From: an uncultured Spirochaetaceae bacterium
Lineage (GTDB): Bacteria > Spirochaetota > Spirochaetia > Sphaerochaetales > Sphaerochaetaceae
Direction of reading: 5' to 3'
DNA: 64,000 nucleotides
Assembly: GCA_944389065.1 (NCBI GenBank)
Contig: CALXKZ010000007.1
Location: forward strand, 1-64,000
Under the pieces are notes generated by a model. The model made no database searches and was not told the origin of the DNA. It was given only the letters and a program-made list of their open reading frames with translations. Made by a program: the position numbers and the translations under genes. Of this stretch, positions 42,461 through 52,407 are shown in pieces. Position 1 is the first letter of the stretch. The number at the start of each line of letters is the position of its first letter.

Positions 42461-43831
42461 CTATATCGTAAGGCCTCCGCTTTCGCGTTTTCTCAGTATT
42501 TTCGGAAGCTGAGTTACCATTACAATCGTTCCGACAGTTGCTGAAAGCAGATCAGATATCCCTTCCGCAAAGAAAGCTGCCTCCGCTCCGAAGAATATAG
42601 GCAGGAATATCGTTGCTATCATGAATGATATTTTTCTGTTCAATGACAGGGGAAGAGAGAATCTTACCTGCCCGAGGGCTGTCATCATATCGACATTGAC
42701 ATATTGGAAAGATAATGGAATCACCATGCATTCGAAGATCATCATATAGCGGGATGACAGCTTCAGTATTTCTTCATCTTTTGAGAAAAGAGAAGCGAAA
42801 AGACCTGCTCCGAAGAGTGTGAAGAAGAACATTATGATTGTGTAGCATGTAATGAGAATCTGAAGATTTCTTATGCTTTGTCTTACTCTGATGCTGTTTC
42901 CTGCTCCGTAGTTATAGCTGACAAGGCCCTGGCACCCTGCTGTCATACCACCCATTGGATATGTAACAAGAATGTGATAGCTCTGGACAATGGTCGAGCA
43001 GGTTATGAGTATATCTCCCATCTCTGGACCGCCGTATTTCTGCAGCATGGCATTGAGGACAATCAGGAGAAGACTGTCTGTTGATATGATTATGAATGAT
43101 GAGAGCCCGAACTTGATTATTCTTCTGACCTCACTGGGCAGAAAACCGTGGAATCTTAGTTTTATGGCAGTATTCCTGGAACGAAGGGCCTGTACTGCGA
43201 TGAGCATTGAGACAATCTGCGAGATCACCGTTGCAATCGCTGCCCCTTTGACTCCCATGCCAAGGAGGAAGATGAATACTGGATCGAGTATGATATTCAT
43301 CACAGCTCCTGCCAGGACCGATATCATTCCTTTGGTTGACATTCCTTGGTTTATGACAAAGCTGTTCAGTCCGGTTGCAAGCAGGGCAAATGGCGTTCCC
43401 AGCAGATACCAGCCAAGATATTCCGATGCATATGGAAGCGTCGCAGAGGAAGCTCCGAATGCCAGAAGAATGGGGTTTCTGGACAGGAAGAATACCGGAG
43501 TGAGGATCGCGGATGAGATCAGAAGAAGATAGAAGCCTGTCGTTACGATGCCTTCTGCAGCTTCATGGTCTCCATGGCCTTCCCGCATTGCCATTATCGG
43601 GGCACCGCCCATTCCAATAAGCGATGCAAAAGATGATATGAATGTAGCTATAGGGGCTGCGACTCCGACTCCTGCCAATGCTATATCGCCATAACTGGAA
43701 ATATGGCCTATATACATCCTGTCGACAATCGCATAGAGAACATTCACGGCCTGTGCAAGTGCTGTTGGCAGTGCAAGCGATAGCACAAGAGGCCATATCC
43801 TATCTTTACCGAGGTCGTAACGTCTTCCCAT
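42461..43831 (-). CDS. MATE family efflux transporter (second copy)
   Basis: A 456-residue, 12-helix MATE protein. ALAQAVNVLYAIVDRMYIGHI in helix 1 and VMNIILDPVFIFLLGMGVKGAAIATVISQ match the paralogue at 6711-8072. The open frame continues upstream to 43960, but that part runs through a tRNA-Arg gene, so the start is placed at the ATG at 43831 just before the first conserved residues. No ribosome site is visible there. Substrate unknown; function is drug or metabolite export with a cation gradient. Confidence 0.88.
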   Translation of the reverse strand: MGRRYDLGKDRIWPLVLSLALPTALAQAVNVLYAIVDRMYIGHISSYGDIALAGVGVAAPIATFISSFASLIGMGGAPIMAMREGHGDHEAAEGIVTTGFYLLLISSAILTPVFFLSRNPILLAFGASSATLPYASEYLGWYLLGTPFALLATGLNSFVINQGMSTKGMISVLAGAVMNIILDPVFIFLLGMGVKGAAIATVISQIVSMLIAVQALRSRNTAIKLRFHGFLPSEVRRIIKFGLSSFIIISTDSLLLIVLNAMLQKYGGPEMGDILITCSTIVQSYHILVTYPMGGMTAGCQGLVSYNYGAGNSIRVRQSIRNLQILITCYTIIMFFFTLFGAGLFASLFSKDEEILKLSSRYMMIFECMVIPLSFQYVNVDMMTALGQVRFSLPLSLNRKISFMIATIFLPIFFGAEAAFFAEGISDLLSATVGTIVMVTQLPKILRKRESGGLTI

Positions 43832-43903
43832 ACCAATGGAGGAGTATATTATTCTTCTTGATTTTCTTCCATAAGTTCCTGATAGGCCGCTTATCGGTGA
43901 TGC

Positions 43904-43975
43904 ACCTCCAAGCGGAATCGAACCGCTATCCTTCCCTCCGGAGGGGAATGCACTATCCATTATGCTATGGAGGCG
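43904..43975 (-). tRNA. tRNA-Arg (anticodon CCG)
   Basis: On the minus strand a full cloverleaf folds: acceptor stem 7 bp with a G-T first pair, D arm GCAT/GTGC, anticodon stem TTCCC/GGGAA with loop CTCCGGA, and T arm with GGTTCGATTCC. The anticodon CCG reads CGG codons. CCA is not encoded. It lies 15 bases after the stop of the HTH gene. Confidence 0.95.
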
Positions 43976-43990
43976 TTATTCAGGATTCTA

Positions 43991-44338
43991 TCAGTTTCGC
44001 GCCTGAAAATCACCATGTAGAGTGTATATATTGTCATTGATTCCAAGAATAGTGTGTATGAACCGAAGATCATCATCAGTCGCATCGAGGGACTTTTCCG
44101 CTATTTCATTGATGCTTTCAGGAAAATCAGAGACATTCATACCTGTAAGCAGTTTCTCGATAGATGCTCCGATTGCTGTCGATATCATATAGGCATCAGC
44201 AAGGGCCGGGAGCCTTGCGGTATAGCGCTGGTCTCGTATCTTCTGATAGCTGAGTCCTGTTACATCGCATAATTTCTTTATGCTGAATGGCCAGAAAGAA
44301 TCAACATTATCCCAGAATTTCTTTCCTGATGCTTGCAT
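43991..44338 (-). CDS. Small XRE-like helix-turn-helix regulator
   Basis: A 115-residue protein. Residues about 18-65 form a lambda-repressor-like HTH (FSIKKLCDVTGLSYQKIRDQR and IEKLLTGMN). The C-terminal 50 residues are acidic and of unknown role. It has no visible ribosome site. An inverted repeat 25 bases upstream of its start could be its own operator. The tRNA-Arg follows immediately, so the transcript may run into it. Targets unknown; the neighbouring LysE exporter is a candidate. Confidence 0.68.
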   Translation of the reverse strand: MQASGKKFWDNVDSFWPFSIKKLCDVTGLSYQKIRDQRYTARLPALADAYMISTAIGASIEKLLTGMNVSDFPESINEIAEKSLDATDDDLRFIHTILGINDNIYTLHGDFQARN

Positions 44339-44363
44339 ATGCCACAGTATTGCATAAAGGTTA

Positions 44364-44378
44364 TTCCTTTTGAAGGAA
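44364..44378. promoter_or_regulatory. Inverted repeat, possible operator
   Basis: TTCCTT (44364-44369) and AAGGAA (44373-44378) form a perfect 6-bp inverted repeat with a three-base centre in the 72 bases between the LysE gene and the HTH gene. It could be bound by the HTH protein or act as a weak hairpin after the LysE gene. Confidence 0.3.
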
Positions 44379-44410
44379 ATACTTGGATTTTTTCATTTTT
44401 GTCGTATTTA

Positions 44411-44977
44411 TCAGACAAAGAAGCGTATTGCAGTATAAAGAAGAAGCAATGCCATTATGATTCCGATAGCCTTGCCATGTCTTTTGTATATTCCAGAGAG
44501 CAGGGAGCCTCCTACTGCCCATGCCAGTCCTCCTGCAAAGCATGAAACAGGAATGAGCAAGGATAGCGCGATACGGGCCACGGTTCCTTCATATGCGGGA
44601 ATGATCATAGTCGAGATCGCTGTCAATGCAAGGATATGCACTTTCACGTTGATAAGCTGGAGGATCATGCCTTCTGTGAATCCTGCGCTCTTTTCTTCAG
44701 CATCAGCTGTTCCTTTTCTGTATGTCTTATACGCAAGATAGACAAGGTATGCCGCTCCAGCTGCTTTCATCCATGGTTCGGCACCCGGGATGAAAGCATA
44801 CAGGGTTGCCGATGCAGCATATGCAATGGCTGTTACTGCTGTGATTCCGAATAGCATCCCGATATTCAGCCATATGCCTTTTCTAAGCCCGACAGCAGCC
44901 GCATTGGCCATTGACAGGATCGTATTCGGTCCTGGGGTGAAGGTCATTGCAAAAAGATAGATCAGGAGAGCATCCAT
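44411..44977 (-). CDS. LysE/RhtB family amino-acid exporter
   Basis: A 188-residue membrane protein with about six helices. The family start is clear in LFAMTFTPGPNTILSMANAAAVGLRKG, and the LVYLAYKTYRKG segment after helix 3 is typical. LysE/RhtB proteins export amino acids such as lysine, threonine or homoserine to prevent overload. It is divergent from a TetR gene across 76 bases, so TetR control is possible. The substrate cannot be read. Confidence 0.85.
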   Translation of the reverse strand: MDALLIYLFAMTFTPGPNTILSMANAAAVGLRKGIWLNIGMLFGITAVTAIAYAASATLYAFIPGAEPWMKAAGAAYLVYLAYKTYRKGTADAEEKSAGFTEGMILQLINVKVHILALTAISTMIIPAYEGTVARIALSLLIPVSCFAGGLAWAVGGSLLSGIYKRHGKAIGIIMALLLLYTAIRFFV

Positions 44978-45053
44978 GTTCCCAGAATACTGCCAGTCAG
45001 CAAAATAATCATTCCAATTCGTACTGAATCATATTATCATTTCTTTCAGAGAT

Positions 45054-45650
45054 ATGCCTAAGAAGATAGATCATGAAGAAAGGAAAGAGCATATATTGAA
45101 AACAGCTCTCGATGTTTTTGCACGTGAGGGCTATCGTGATTCAAATCTCTCTCTTATCGCGGAGAGAGCCGGACTTTCGCGTCCTACTATCTACCAGTAC
45201 TTCCATGATAAGGAAGAGATATATTATTACGCTGTAAAGCTTGTTACAGGCAGATTGTTCACAAAGTATTCGGAAATCGCCTGGGGAAAAGGCGATGAGG
45301 ATGAAATAGCCCGTATGAAAGCTATTCTCAAGGATATCATCAATGAAGCGATTGCCAATGAAGATGCCTTGATGAATCTGATGGCCGTGATGCTAAGTGC
45401 GAAGAAGGAGGGTATCGATTTTGCCGATGTCATACAGCATAGGACCGCAAAGCTTTCGATTCTGTTCAAAAGGCTTATCAGGCAGGGGATAACGAACGGG
45501 ACAATAAAGAATGTGGATATTGCAGGCTCTGCATCTGAGATATTCGCCATAGCTGAGACGATATGCTTCCAGGTGGCATTCTTCCGGTCATTCAGCTGGG
45601 AGGAGGCCTATTCCTTTGCATCTTCCTATATTGATGGACTCAGAGCTTAG
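45054..45650 (+). CDS. TetR family transcriptional regulator
   Basis: A 198-residue regulator. The HTH lies in residues 10-55 ([37 protein letters not shown]), then a helical ligand domain of low similarity. It may repress the divergent LysE-type exporter, which starts 76 bases away. Its ATG has only AGAG close by. clpB begins 71 bases after its stop. Confidence 0.85.
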   Translation: MPKKIDHEERKEHILKTALDVFAREGYRDSNLSLIAERAGLSRPTIYQYFHDKEEIYYYAVKLVTGRLFTKYSEIAWGKGDEDEIARMKAILKDIINEAIANEDALMNLMAVMLSAKKEGIDFADVIQHRTAKLSILFKRLIRQGITNGTIKNVDIAGSASEIFAIAETICFQVAFFRSFSWEEAYSFASSYIDGLRA

Positions 45651-45721
45651 CCCTTAACGATTCCAGTTACGCTTATTATATTTCCATTGTGCAGTCAGAT
45701 GATTGCAGAATGGAGGTATAT

Positions 45722-48286
45722 ATGGATTACAATAAGTTTACACTGAAGCTGCAGAATGCTATAGAGGAAGCAGCTCAGAGTGCGTCTTCAGCACAGCATC
45801 CAGAAGTCACTCCTGCAGATATCATCATTGCGCTTACAAAGCAGAAAGATGGGGTTCTGATGCCCCTTTTCGAGAAGCTGGGGGTATCTCCTGACCGTGT
45901 TGTATCATCGATGCAGGAAATACTTGATAAGCTTCCACGCACTTATGGGGCCGGGCAGCAGACATTCTCCCGCTCTGCCGCCAGGATATTGGGCGCATGT
46001 GATAAAATCGCAGCGGAATTCAAAGATGAATATATTTCGGCAGAGCATTTCCTGCTATCGCTTCTTGGGGATGAATGCCCTGAGAAAGATGCTCTTATAG
46101 CTCTTGGTGTAAGTAAAAATGAGGTTATGAAGGCTCTGCAGGCAATCAGGGGCAATCAGAGGATAACAAGCCAGGATCCGGAATCCGGATATCAGGCTCT
46201 GGATAAATACTGTAAGGATCTGACCCGTCTTGCGGCAGAGGATAAGCTTGATCCTGTCATCGGCAGGGATGAGGAGATACGCCGTGTGATGCAGGTTCTC
46301 TGCAGAAGGACAAAGAATAATCCTGTCCTTATCGGAGAGCCTGGAGTCGGTAAGACTGCAATCGTTGAAGGGTTGGCGGAACGTATTGCAAAGGGTGATG
46401 TCCCTGAGTCGCTTGCTGATAAAAGACTTCTGTCCCTTGATCTTGGTTCCCTCATCGCAGGTGCGAAATTCCGTGGAGAGTTTGAGGAGCGGCTGAAAGG
46501 CGTCATAAATGAAGTGACGAAAAGCGATGGAAAGATCATACTCTTCATCGATGAGCTCCATACTATTGTCGGGGCTGGGGCTGCAGAGGGGTCTACGGAT
46601 GCTTCGAATCTTATAAAGCCTGCACTTGCAAGGGGAGAGCTCCATGCTATAGGTGCAACTACGCTTGATGAGTACAGAAAATACATCGAGACAGATAAAG
46701 CGCTTGAAAGAAGATTCCAGCCAGTTTATACAAAGGAACCGTCTGTCGAAGATACAATCTCGATTCTCCGCGGACTCCAGCCGAAGTATGAGCTTCATCA
46801 TGGCGTAAGGATAAAGGATGAAGCTCTTGTTGCAGCTGCTGTCCTGTCTGACAGGTATCTTACCAACAGATTCCTGCCTGATAAAGCAATTGATCTCGTT
46901 GATGAGGCAGCTTCCCAGATCAAGATGGAGATAGAAAGCCAGCCTGCTGAGCTGGATAATCTCCACAGAAAGATGCTTCAGCTTTCGATTGAGAAGCAGG
47001 CTCTTACGAGAGAGGATGATACAGCTTCCAGAGAGCGGCTTGAGAAGATCGGCAAAGAGCTGTCGGAGATGCAGGCAAAGTATGACGCACTCAATCTTGA
47101 GTGGCAGAATGAGAGGTCTGCTATCGTAAATCTCAGGGAGAAGAAGGCCGAGCTTGAGAAGCTCAATACACAGGAGCAGAATGCAGAGCGTCAGGGAGAT
47201 CTCAATACTGCAGCAATGATCAAGCATGGGCAGATCCCGGCAGTCAAAGCAGCCATAAAGGAAGCGGAGGATAAGGTGAATTCCTTCCAGCATGATGGCA
47301 GGCGGCTGCTTCGCGAGGAAGTGTCTGAAGATGATATAGCAAAAGTCGTCTCAGCCTGGACGGGTGTCCCTGTTGCAAAGATGCTGAGCTCCGAGACTGA
47401 GAAGTATATCAATCTTGAGAAGATTCTCTCGGAAAAGGTTGTCGGACAGGATAAGGCCATCAGTGCTGTTGCTAATGCAATCAGGAGGAATAAAGCTGGT
47501 ATAGGAGATGAGCACAGGCCACTTGGATCATTCCTCTTTGCAGGTCCTACTGGAGTGGGAAAGACTCTTCTTGCGAAGGAACTTGCTTCTTTCCTATTTG
47601 ATGATGAGAAAGCGCTGACTCGTATTGATATGTCAGAGTATATGGAGAAATACTCCGTCTCAAGACTGATAGGGGCACCTCCTGGGTATGTCGGCTATGA
47701 TCAGGGCGGGCAGCTTACTGAGGTAGTCAGGCGCAGACCATATTCGGTGATTCTTTTCGATGAGATAGAGAAGGCACATCCTGATGTGTTCAATATCCTT
47801 TTGCAGGTACTTGATGATGGAAGGCTCACAGATGGTCAGGGGCGTGTCGTTGATTTTACAAACACGATAATAATCATGACATCAAACCTTGGGTCCAGTG
47901 AGATACTCTCCGATTCTGCTCATGCAGAGGAAAAGGTCATGGATGTCATAAGGCATACATTCCGTCCTGAGTTCATCAACAGAATCGATGAGATAGTGGT
48001 CTTCAATCCTCTGGGAGAGAATGAGATCAGGAAGATTGTGCATATACAGCTTGGCATCCTTGCAAAGCGTGTTGAGAGGCGTGGATACAAGATGGAATGG
48101 AGCGATGATGTAGAGGCTTATATAGCTAAGGCTGGGTTCGATCCTGTCTACGGTGCACGTCCAATCAGAAGATTCATACAGGATAGTGTTGAGAATGGAC
48201 TTTCAACGCTCCTTCTTTCCGGAAGGCTCAGCGAAGGGAGTACAATACATATCTCAATGGAGAATGGAAAGATCACCGTTTCCTGA
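45722..48286 (+). CDS. clpB: ATP-dependent disaggregase ClpB
   Basis: An 854-residue ClpB. It has the N-terminal repeat domain, first ATPase with GEPGVGKT (about residue 205) and LFIDELHT, the coiled-coil middle domain (about 400-540) that marks ClpB from other Clp proteins, and the second ATPase with GPTGVGKT (about 605) and [12 protein letters not shown]. It rescues aggregated proteins with DnaK. The start at 45722 follows GGAGG. No CIRCE element is seen upstream. Its 3' end overlaps the converging nucleotidyltransferase gene by 33 bases. Confidence 0.96.
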   Translation: MDYNKFTLKLQNAIEEAAQSASSAQHPEVTPADIIIALTKQKDGVLMPLFEKLGVSPDRVVSSMQEILDKLPRTYGAGQQTFSRSAARILGACDKIAAEFKDEYISAEHFLLSLLGDECPEKDALIALGVSKNEVMKALQAIRGNQRITSQDPESGYQALDKYCKDLTRLAAEDKLDPVIGRDEEIRRVMQVLCRRTKNNPVLIGEPGVGKTAIVEGLAERIAKGDVPESLADKRLLSLDLGSLIAGAKFRGEFEERLKGVINEVTKSDGKIILFIDELHTIVGAGAAEGSTDASNLIKPALARGELHAIGATTLDEYRKYIETDKALERRFQPVYTKEPSVEDTISILRGLQPKYELHHGVRIKDEALVAAAVLSDRYLTNRFLPDKAIDLVDEAASQIKMEIESQPAELDNLHRKMLQLSIEKQALTREDDTASRERLEKIGKELSEMQAKYDALNLEWQNERSAIVNLREKKAELEKLNTQEQNAERQGDLNTAAMIKHGQIPAVKAAIKEAEDKVNSFQHDGRRLLREEVSEDDIAKVVSAWTGVPVAKMLSSETEKYINLEKILSEKVVGQDKAISAVANAIRRNKAGIGDEHRPLGSFLFAGPTGVGKTLLAKELASFLFDDEKALTRIDMSEYMEKYSVSRLIGAPPGYVGYDQGGQLTEVVRRRPYSVILFDEIEKAHPDVFNILLQVLDDGRLTDGQGRVVDFTNTIIIMTSNLGSSEILSDSAHAEEKVMDVIRHTFRPEFINRIDEIVVFNPLGENEIRKIVHIQLGILAKRVERRGYKMEWSDDVEAYIAKAGFDPVYGARPIRRFIQDSVENGLSTLLLSGRLSEGSTIHISMENGKITVS

Positions 48287-48832
48287 TACTATGGCTTTAT
48301 AGCGTGATGGGGTGTCGGCATCGAGTACGGTGCCGATGCTCCCATTGTATTTCCCTGTATCATACATTGAAAGATATTCCCTGAGACTTCCGTTGAATCC
48401 CAGAAGTCTTTGTCTGTGTTCTTTTCTGAACATTACCGGATGGCCAGGGATTCCAGAGTATACTGCCCTGGAGATTGAGTGGGAGGAAAGAAGGGCATAG
48501 GTTCCTGCATAATCTGAGTATGTGATCAAAGGAAGATCTCCAGGGACTATTGCGAAATCATCATCCCCTGCTGCCTTTATTCCGCAGATAGTGCTTATTT
48601 TCTGGCCTTTCTGATAATCTGGGCAATAAACCGGTTTTGCATTGAAACCTGAAATGGCTTCTTCCATTCTTTCTCTTTCATGGCCTGTTACGACAATTAT
48701 TCTGTCTGAGAATGACAGTGCTGTTTCAAGAACGCTATGGATTATCGGTTTGTCTTTGTAGGGCAGAAGAAGCTTGTTCTCTCCAATACCCATCCTTGAT
48801 GAAAGTCCTGCAGCTAGAACAATTATTGTCAT
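48254..48832 (-). CDS. MobA-like NTP transferase domain protein
   Basis: A 192-residue protein with the NTP-transferase start [20 protein letters not shown], the [11 protein letters not shown] region, VPGDLPLIT with the metal-binding Asp, and [15 protein letters not shown]. This pattern is that of MocA/MobA-type enzymes that add CMP or GMP to molybdenum cofactors; some relatives work in purine or sugar pathways. No molybdenum enzyme lies near. The role is therefore left general. Confidence 0.78.
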   Translation of the reverse strand: MTIIVLAAGLSSRMGIGENKLLLPYKDKPIIHSVLETALSFSDRIIVVTGHERERMEEAISGFNAKPVYCPDYQKGQKISTICGIKAAGDDDFAIVPGDLPLITYSDYAGTYALLSSHSISRAVYSGIPGHPVMFRKEHRQRLLGFNGSLREYLSMYDTGKYNGSIGTVLDADTPSRYKAIVSGNGDLSILH

Positions 48833-48893
48833 ACTGTAAGTCTATCATGTTCTGATGATATATTTCATTCCTGCAATCTGCTATCATCATGAT

Positions 48894-49622
48894 ATGCTTG
48901 ATCCACACAATAACAATCTGCTTGAATCGGTAAGGAAAAGGATCATCAACGATCCCTCTGGTGATTATGATGATGCTCTTTTCCATTCTTTCCTCACATC
49001 AGCTGGACTAGGGAAGGAAATATACAACTACCATCACTATATAGAAGATAACGGGAAAAGATATATTGCCGCATCTCTTTCAGGATCATCAGGAGGCGTA
49101 TGGATTACGCTCCGTGCATTTCTCTACAGCTTCTCCTCTGAGTATGTTGAGTATGACGGTTTTGTGATGGATGGGATAATCATTGAAAAGGATTTCATTG
49201 AGGAGATCATATCCGGGCTGGATGAAAGCGGAGTAAGTGCTGTCATCGGGGATGTGCTTGCAGAGGAGGCGGAGGCTGCGGTTCTCCCATATGCAGGAGA
49301 TAGGATCCGGGCTTCGATTCCGTCCGATACTCCCCAGAATATGATAATAGAGCTTCCAGTTCCTCCAGCAACAGGCAGTGAATCTGATAGAAAACAGCTT
49401 GCTGAATCTTTCTTCTCGCTTTTTGAGGCAATAAAGGACTATGGAATACATAGTGCTGCACTCCCATTCTTCAGTGGTTATGATCCAGCTTTGTTTTCTG
49501 ATATAGCACTATCATCTGTCTCTGCTTTTATGCATAAGGAGCCTGATTACTTTATCCAGATTGTCTTCACCTGCCGGAATGAAACCGAGTTTGAAGCGTT
49601 ATCAGGTTCGGCACAGGAATAA
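48894..49622 (+). CDS. Degenerate macro-domain-like protein
   Basis: A 242-residue protein. I do not recognise a firm family, but residues 113-236 follow the macro-domain order: VIGDVLAEEAEAAVLPYAG resembles the G-D-I-T...DAIVNAAN loop, and AIKDYGIHSAALPFFSG resembles the later A-x-x-x-G-x-x-S-I-A-F-P-x-x-S-T-G segment, ending with IQIVFTCRNETEFEAL. Key residues for ADP-ribose (the Asn pair) are missing. The first 110 residues are unassigned. The start at 48894 has no ribosome site; earlier in-frame starts would run into the divergent promoter region. Confidence 0.5.
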   Translation: MLDPHNNNLLESVRKRIINDPSGDYDDALFHSFLTSAGLGKEIYNYHHYIEDNGKRYIAASLSGSSGGVWITLRAFLYSFSSEYVEYDGFVMDGIIIEKDFIEEIISGLDESGVSAVIGDVLAEEAEAAVLPYAGDRIRASIPSDTPQNMIIELPVPPATGSESDRKQLAESFFSLFEAIKDYGIHSAALPFFSGYDPALFSDIALSSVSAFMHKEPDYFIQIVFTCRNETEFEALSGSAQE

Positions 49623-49625
49623 ATA

Positions 49626-49647
49626 AAGCGGCCTTTACAAGCCGCTT
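49626..49647 (-). terminator. Terminator of tRNA-Arg(CCT)
   Basis: A 7-bp stem (49626-49632 with 49641-49647, eight-base loop) followed on the minus strand by TTATTTATT. It is placed just after the 3' end of the tRNA-Arg gene and also faces the macro-domain gene. Confidence 0.6.
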
Positions 49648-49650
49648 GTC

Positions 49651-49724
49651 TGATCCTGAGCAGATTCGAACTGCTGACCTTCCGCTTAGGAGGCGGACGC
49701 TCTATCCAGCTGAGCTACAGGATC
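49651..49724 (-). tRNA. tRNA-Arg (anticodon CCT)
   Basis: A full cloverleaf on the minus strand: acceptor GATCCTG/CAGGATC, D arm GCTC/GAGC, anticodon stem TCCGC/GCGGA with loop CTCCTAA, and T arm with AGTTCGAATCT. The anticodon CCT reads AGG codons. CCA is not encoded. A terminator follows directly. Confidence 0.96.
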
Positions 49725-49951
49725 ATCCGGCACTCAATGCCGCGACTGACAATTTACAGTATTTCATAATCTTAGGCAATATGCTTTAGCGTAAAGTGCC
49801 GGAATATGCGGCTGAGATATATATGGAATGAATATATTTATCAGCAGATGCTGCTTTCCCGGGCATAATCATTTTGCCTGTATCTGACCGTTATACCTAT
49901 AGATATATTCAATGGGTATAGGAAATCTTCTCTAGGAGGAGCTTCTCGATA

Positions 49952-49980
49952 TTGCATATTAATACAATTTTCTGTATATA
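49952..49980 (+). promoter_or_regulatory. Possible promoter of the liv operon
   Basis: TTGCAT (49952-49957) and TATATA (49975-49980) are spaced by 17 bases, upstream of the binding-protein gene. Both boxes are imperfect. The rest of the 294-base gap is AT-rich and includes a TATACC/GGTATA inverted repeat near 49890-49925 that might be an operator. Confidence 0.35.
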
Positions 49981-50018
49981 GTGAAAATAACTTTTTCTTG
50001 TCTTATTCGGAGGTGGCT

Positions 50019-51203
50019 ATGAGAAAAGCTGTTGTTATTCTGCTCGCGATGCTCCTTTCAATAGCTGGAGTGTATGCAGGAGGCTCTTCAGAGTCCGCTG
50101 ATTCAGATGTTTATAAGATCGGATTCATCGGACCTCTTACAGGTGATAATGCCAACTATGGCATCAGGTGCTCCAATGCAGCACGTCTTGCTATCGATAA
50201 GATCAATGCAGAAGGCGGCATTGGCGGGAAGGCCCTTGAGCTCATTGCTGAGGATAGCGAAGGTACTGTTGATAAGGCTATCGCAGGTTATGAGAAGCTT
50301 GTCTACTCTGATGATGTAGTCGCTATCATCGGACCTGTATTCACATCACCAGCGCTTGCTGTTGCACAGCGTGCTATGGAAGATGAGATTGTAATGATCT
50401 CACCGTCTGCTACGCATAAGGATGTTACTGCTCAGGCCAGGAACAATGCAGATGGAAAGAACTATGTATTCAGGACAGTTCCTTCCGATGCTCTTCAGGC
50501 AGAGGTCGCTTCTTACTATTTCTATCAGGTGCTTGGCTATAGAAAGCTTGCAACGCTTTATGCAATGAATGATTACAGCCAGGGTCTTGCAGAAGGTCTT
50601 GAGAGCACATTCACCTCTCTTGGCGGAGAGATCGTGTCTTCGCAGACATGCATGGTTGGCGACAAGGATTTCAGAACACAGCTTTCCCAGATCAAGAGCG
50701 CTGGTCCTGAAGCTGTCTACATCCCTGATTATACAGTAGAGATCGCGCAGATTCTCGAGCAGGGTGCTCAGCTTGGAGTGGGACCATTCCTTTCCAGCGA
50801 TGGTTTCTCCGATCCGATGGTTTATCAGCTTGCTGGTGATTTCACTGATGGTGTTGTCTATATCGGTCCGGCTCAGGCTGAGGCTTCAACAATCCTCACG
50901 GATTTCCAGGCAGCTTACAGAGAAGCATACAATGGTGATGAGGCTGATTCCTTCGCAACCAACTCCTATGATGCCGTCAATATCCTCGCTGCTGCTATTG
51001 AACGCGCAGGAAGCGGTGACAGAGTTCTTGTAAGGGATGAAGTTGCTGCAACAAAGGATTTCCAGGGAGCTAATGGCGTGATGAATTTCGCAGAGAATGG
51101 CGATCTCGTTGCCAGCCAGGGCGTATATCATGTTGAAGGTACAAATCCTGTCTATGTCGGATCATTCCAGGTCCAGAATGGGCAGATTGTACAGGTTGAC
51201 TGA
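50019..51203 (+). CDS. livJ: Branched-chain amino acid ABC transporter substrate-binding protein
   Basis: A 394-residue periplasmic binding protein of the LivJ/LivK type. The signal peptide (VVILLAMLLSIAGVYA) has no lipobox Cys, so it is exported as a free protein. The start of the mature fold, YKIGFIGPLTGDNANYG, and IDKINAEGGIGGKALELIAE are typical. The gene starts at 50019 after CGGAGG. A terminator follows before the permease genes, keeping this protein in excess. Leu/Ile/Val is the default ligand of the family; others such as amides or urea exist. Confidence 0.92.
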   Translation: MRKAVVILLAMLLSIAGVYAGGSSESADSDVYKIGFIGPLTGDNANYGIRCSNAARLAIDKINAEGGIGGKALELIAEDSEGTVDKAIAGYEKLVYSDDVVAIIGPVFTSPALAVAQRAMEDEIVMISPSATHKDVTAQARNNADGKNYVFRTVPSDALQAEVASYYFYQVLGYRKLATLYAMNDYSQGLAEGLESTFTSLGGEIVSSQTCMVGDKDFRTQLSQIKSAGPEAVYIPDYTVEIAQILEQGAQLGVGPFLSSDGFSDPMVYQLAGDFTDGVVYIGPAQAEASTILTDFQAAYREAYNGDEADSFATNSYDAVNILAAAIERAGSGDRVLVRDEVAATKDFQGANGVMNFAENGDLVASQGVYHVEGTNPVYVGSFQVQNGQIVQVD

Positions 51204-51223
51204 TTGATTATAGTCTGATATCT

Positions 51224-51255
51224 GCTGTCGGAGGCCTTGCGCTTCCGGCAGTTTT
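51224..51255 (+). terminator. Terminator between livJ and livH
   Basis: A 10-bp stem (51225-51234 with 51242-51251, two G-T pairs, seven-base loop) followed by TTTT. It lies inside the operon after the binding-protein gene and should pass only part of the transcripts to livHMGF. Confidence 0.65.
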
Positions 51256-51388
51256 GTATTTCCAGCGTCTAGACATGGGTCCATGCTATTCACATATGTA
51301 TGTGCTGCATGGCAGAATAGAATGGTGCTGGTACAGCTGCTTGCAGATCAGTTTCATAAATCTGCACGCATGTAGAACGCATGTGTAT

Positions 51389-51452
51389 TCCGGCAAAGAG
51401 CAGTCTTGATGACAGCTTCAGCAGGCCGGATGCTCCATTTGAAAAGTGGAGC
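51389..51452 (+). promoter_or_regulatory. Structured leader before livH
   Basis: Two nested or sequential hairpins are possible: TCCGGC (51389-51394) with GCCGGA (51425-51430), and GCTCCATT (51432-51439) with AGTGGAGC (51445-51452). A direct repeat CGCATGT lies just upstream. Together with the terminator this makes the 282-base livJ-livH gap unusually structured. Function unknown. Confidence 0.4.
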
Positions 51453-51485
51453 AGTTCAATTGGATGTGGGTTTCCGGAGGGTTTC

Positions 51486-52406
51486 TTGAACACGCTTTCA
51501 CTTTACATGCAGTACATCGTCAATGGCATAACGCTGGGGGCAATATATTCTCTCATAGCGCTTGGCTATACGATGGTATATGGCATCCTGAAGTTCATAA
51601 ACTTCGCCCATGGCGATATTCTCATGGTTGGGGCTTTTACTGGCCTTCTGATTTTCCAGGGGCTTGCAGGAACTGCAGAACCTGGAGCCTGGACGCTGTT
51701 GGCGTTCTTCATTGCCATGGTTGCCAGTATGGCTATCTGTGCGGTGCTTGGTGTTTTCATCGAGAGAGTAGCATACAAGCCGCTTCGCAATGCAAATAGG
51801 CTTGCCCCTCTTCTTTCTGCTATCGGTGTTTCTTTCATACTTTCCAACGGAGCTGCATGGATATTCGGAACGACATCAAGACGGTTTCCATATCCTTTTG
51901 AGAACGAACCCATACATCTTGGAGGAGTTACGATCACTCCTCATCAGATTCTTGTGATAATCGTTTCGATAATCATGATGATCCTGCTCGCATTCTTTGT
52001 TAACAAAACCAGAATGGGCAAGGCGATGAGGGCGACATCGCTTGATCAGAACACGAGCGCATTGATGGGTATAAACGTAAATCGTGTCATATCACTGACA
52101 TTTGCCATAGGTTCAGCTCTCGCTGCTGTCGGGGGAATGCTCGCTTCATTTGATTTCCGTGTCTATCCATCAATGGGTACAATGACAGGATTGAAGGCAT
52201 TCGTTGCTGCTGTCATAGGCGGAATCGGGAATATCCAGGGGGCGATGATCGGAGGTGTGCTTCTTGGAATTCTTGAAGCTGTCGGTGCTCCGCTTCTTCA
52301 TATTCCGAATGGCATGAGGGACACTGTCGCTTTTGCTGTTCTCATCATTATCCTTCTGGTAAAGCCTGAAGGAATACTCGGTAAAAACGAGAGGGAGAAG
52401 GTCTGA
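51486..52406 (+). CDS. livH: Branched-chain amino acid ABC transporter permease LivH
   Basis: A 306-residue permease with about eight helices. It begins with YIVNGITLGAIYSLIALGYT and has GILKFINFAHGDILMVGAF, the best-known LivH signature; GGIGNIQGAMIGG near the end is also typical. The start is placed at a TTG (51486) because GGAGGG lies four bases before it; an ATG at 51507 is an alternative, and the longer frame from 51381 runs through the structured leader. It pairs with LivM in the inner membrane. Confidence 0.93.
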   Translation: MNTLSLYMQYIVNGITLGAIYSLIALGYTMVYGILKFINFAHGDILMVGAFTGLLIFQGLAGTAEPGAWTLLAFFIAMVASMAICAVLGVFIERVAYKPLRNANRLAPLLSAIGVSFILSNGAAWIFGTTSRRFPYPFENEPIHLGGVTITPHQILVIIVSIIMMILLAFFVNKTRMGKAMRATSLDQNTSALMGINVNRVISLTFAIGSALAAVGGMLASFDFRVYPSMGTMTGLKAFVAAVIGGIGNIQGAMIGGVLLGILEAVGAPLLHIPNGMRDTVAFAVLIIILLVKPEGILGKNEREKV

Positions 52407-52407
52407 T

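Noticed and set aside
46055-47293. 412-codon open frame antisense to clpB
   Set aside because: It mirrors the strongly conserved clpB sequence, has no ribosome site or recognisable domain, and long antisense frames also occur in other genes of this window.
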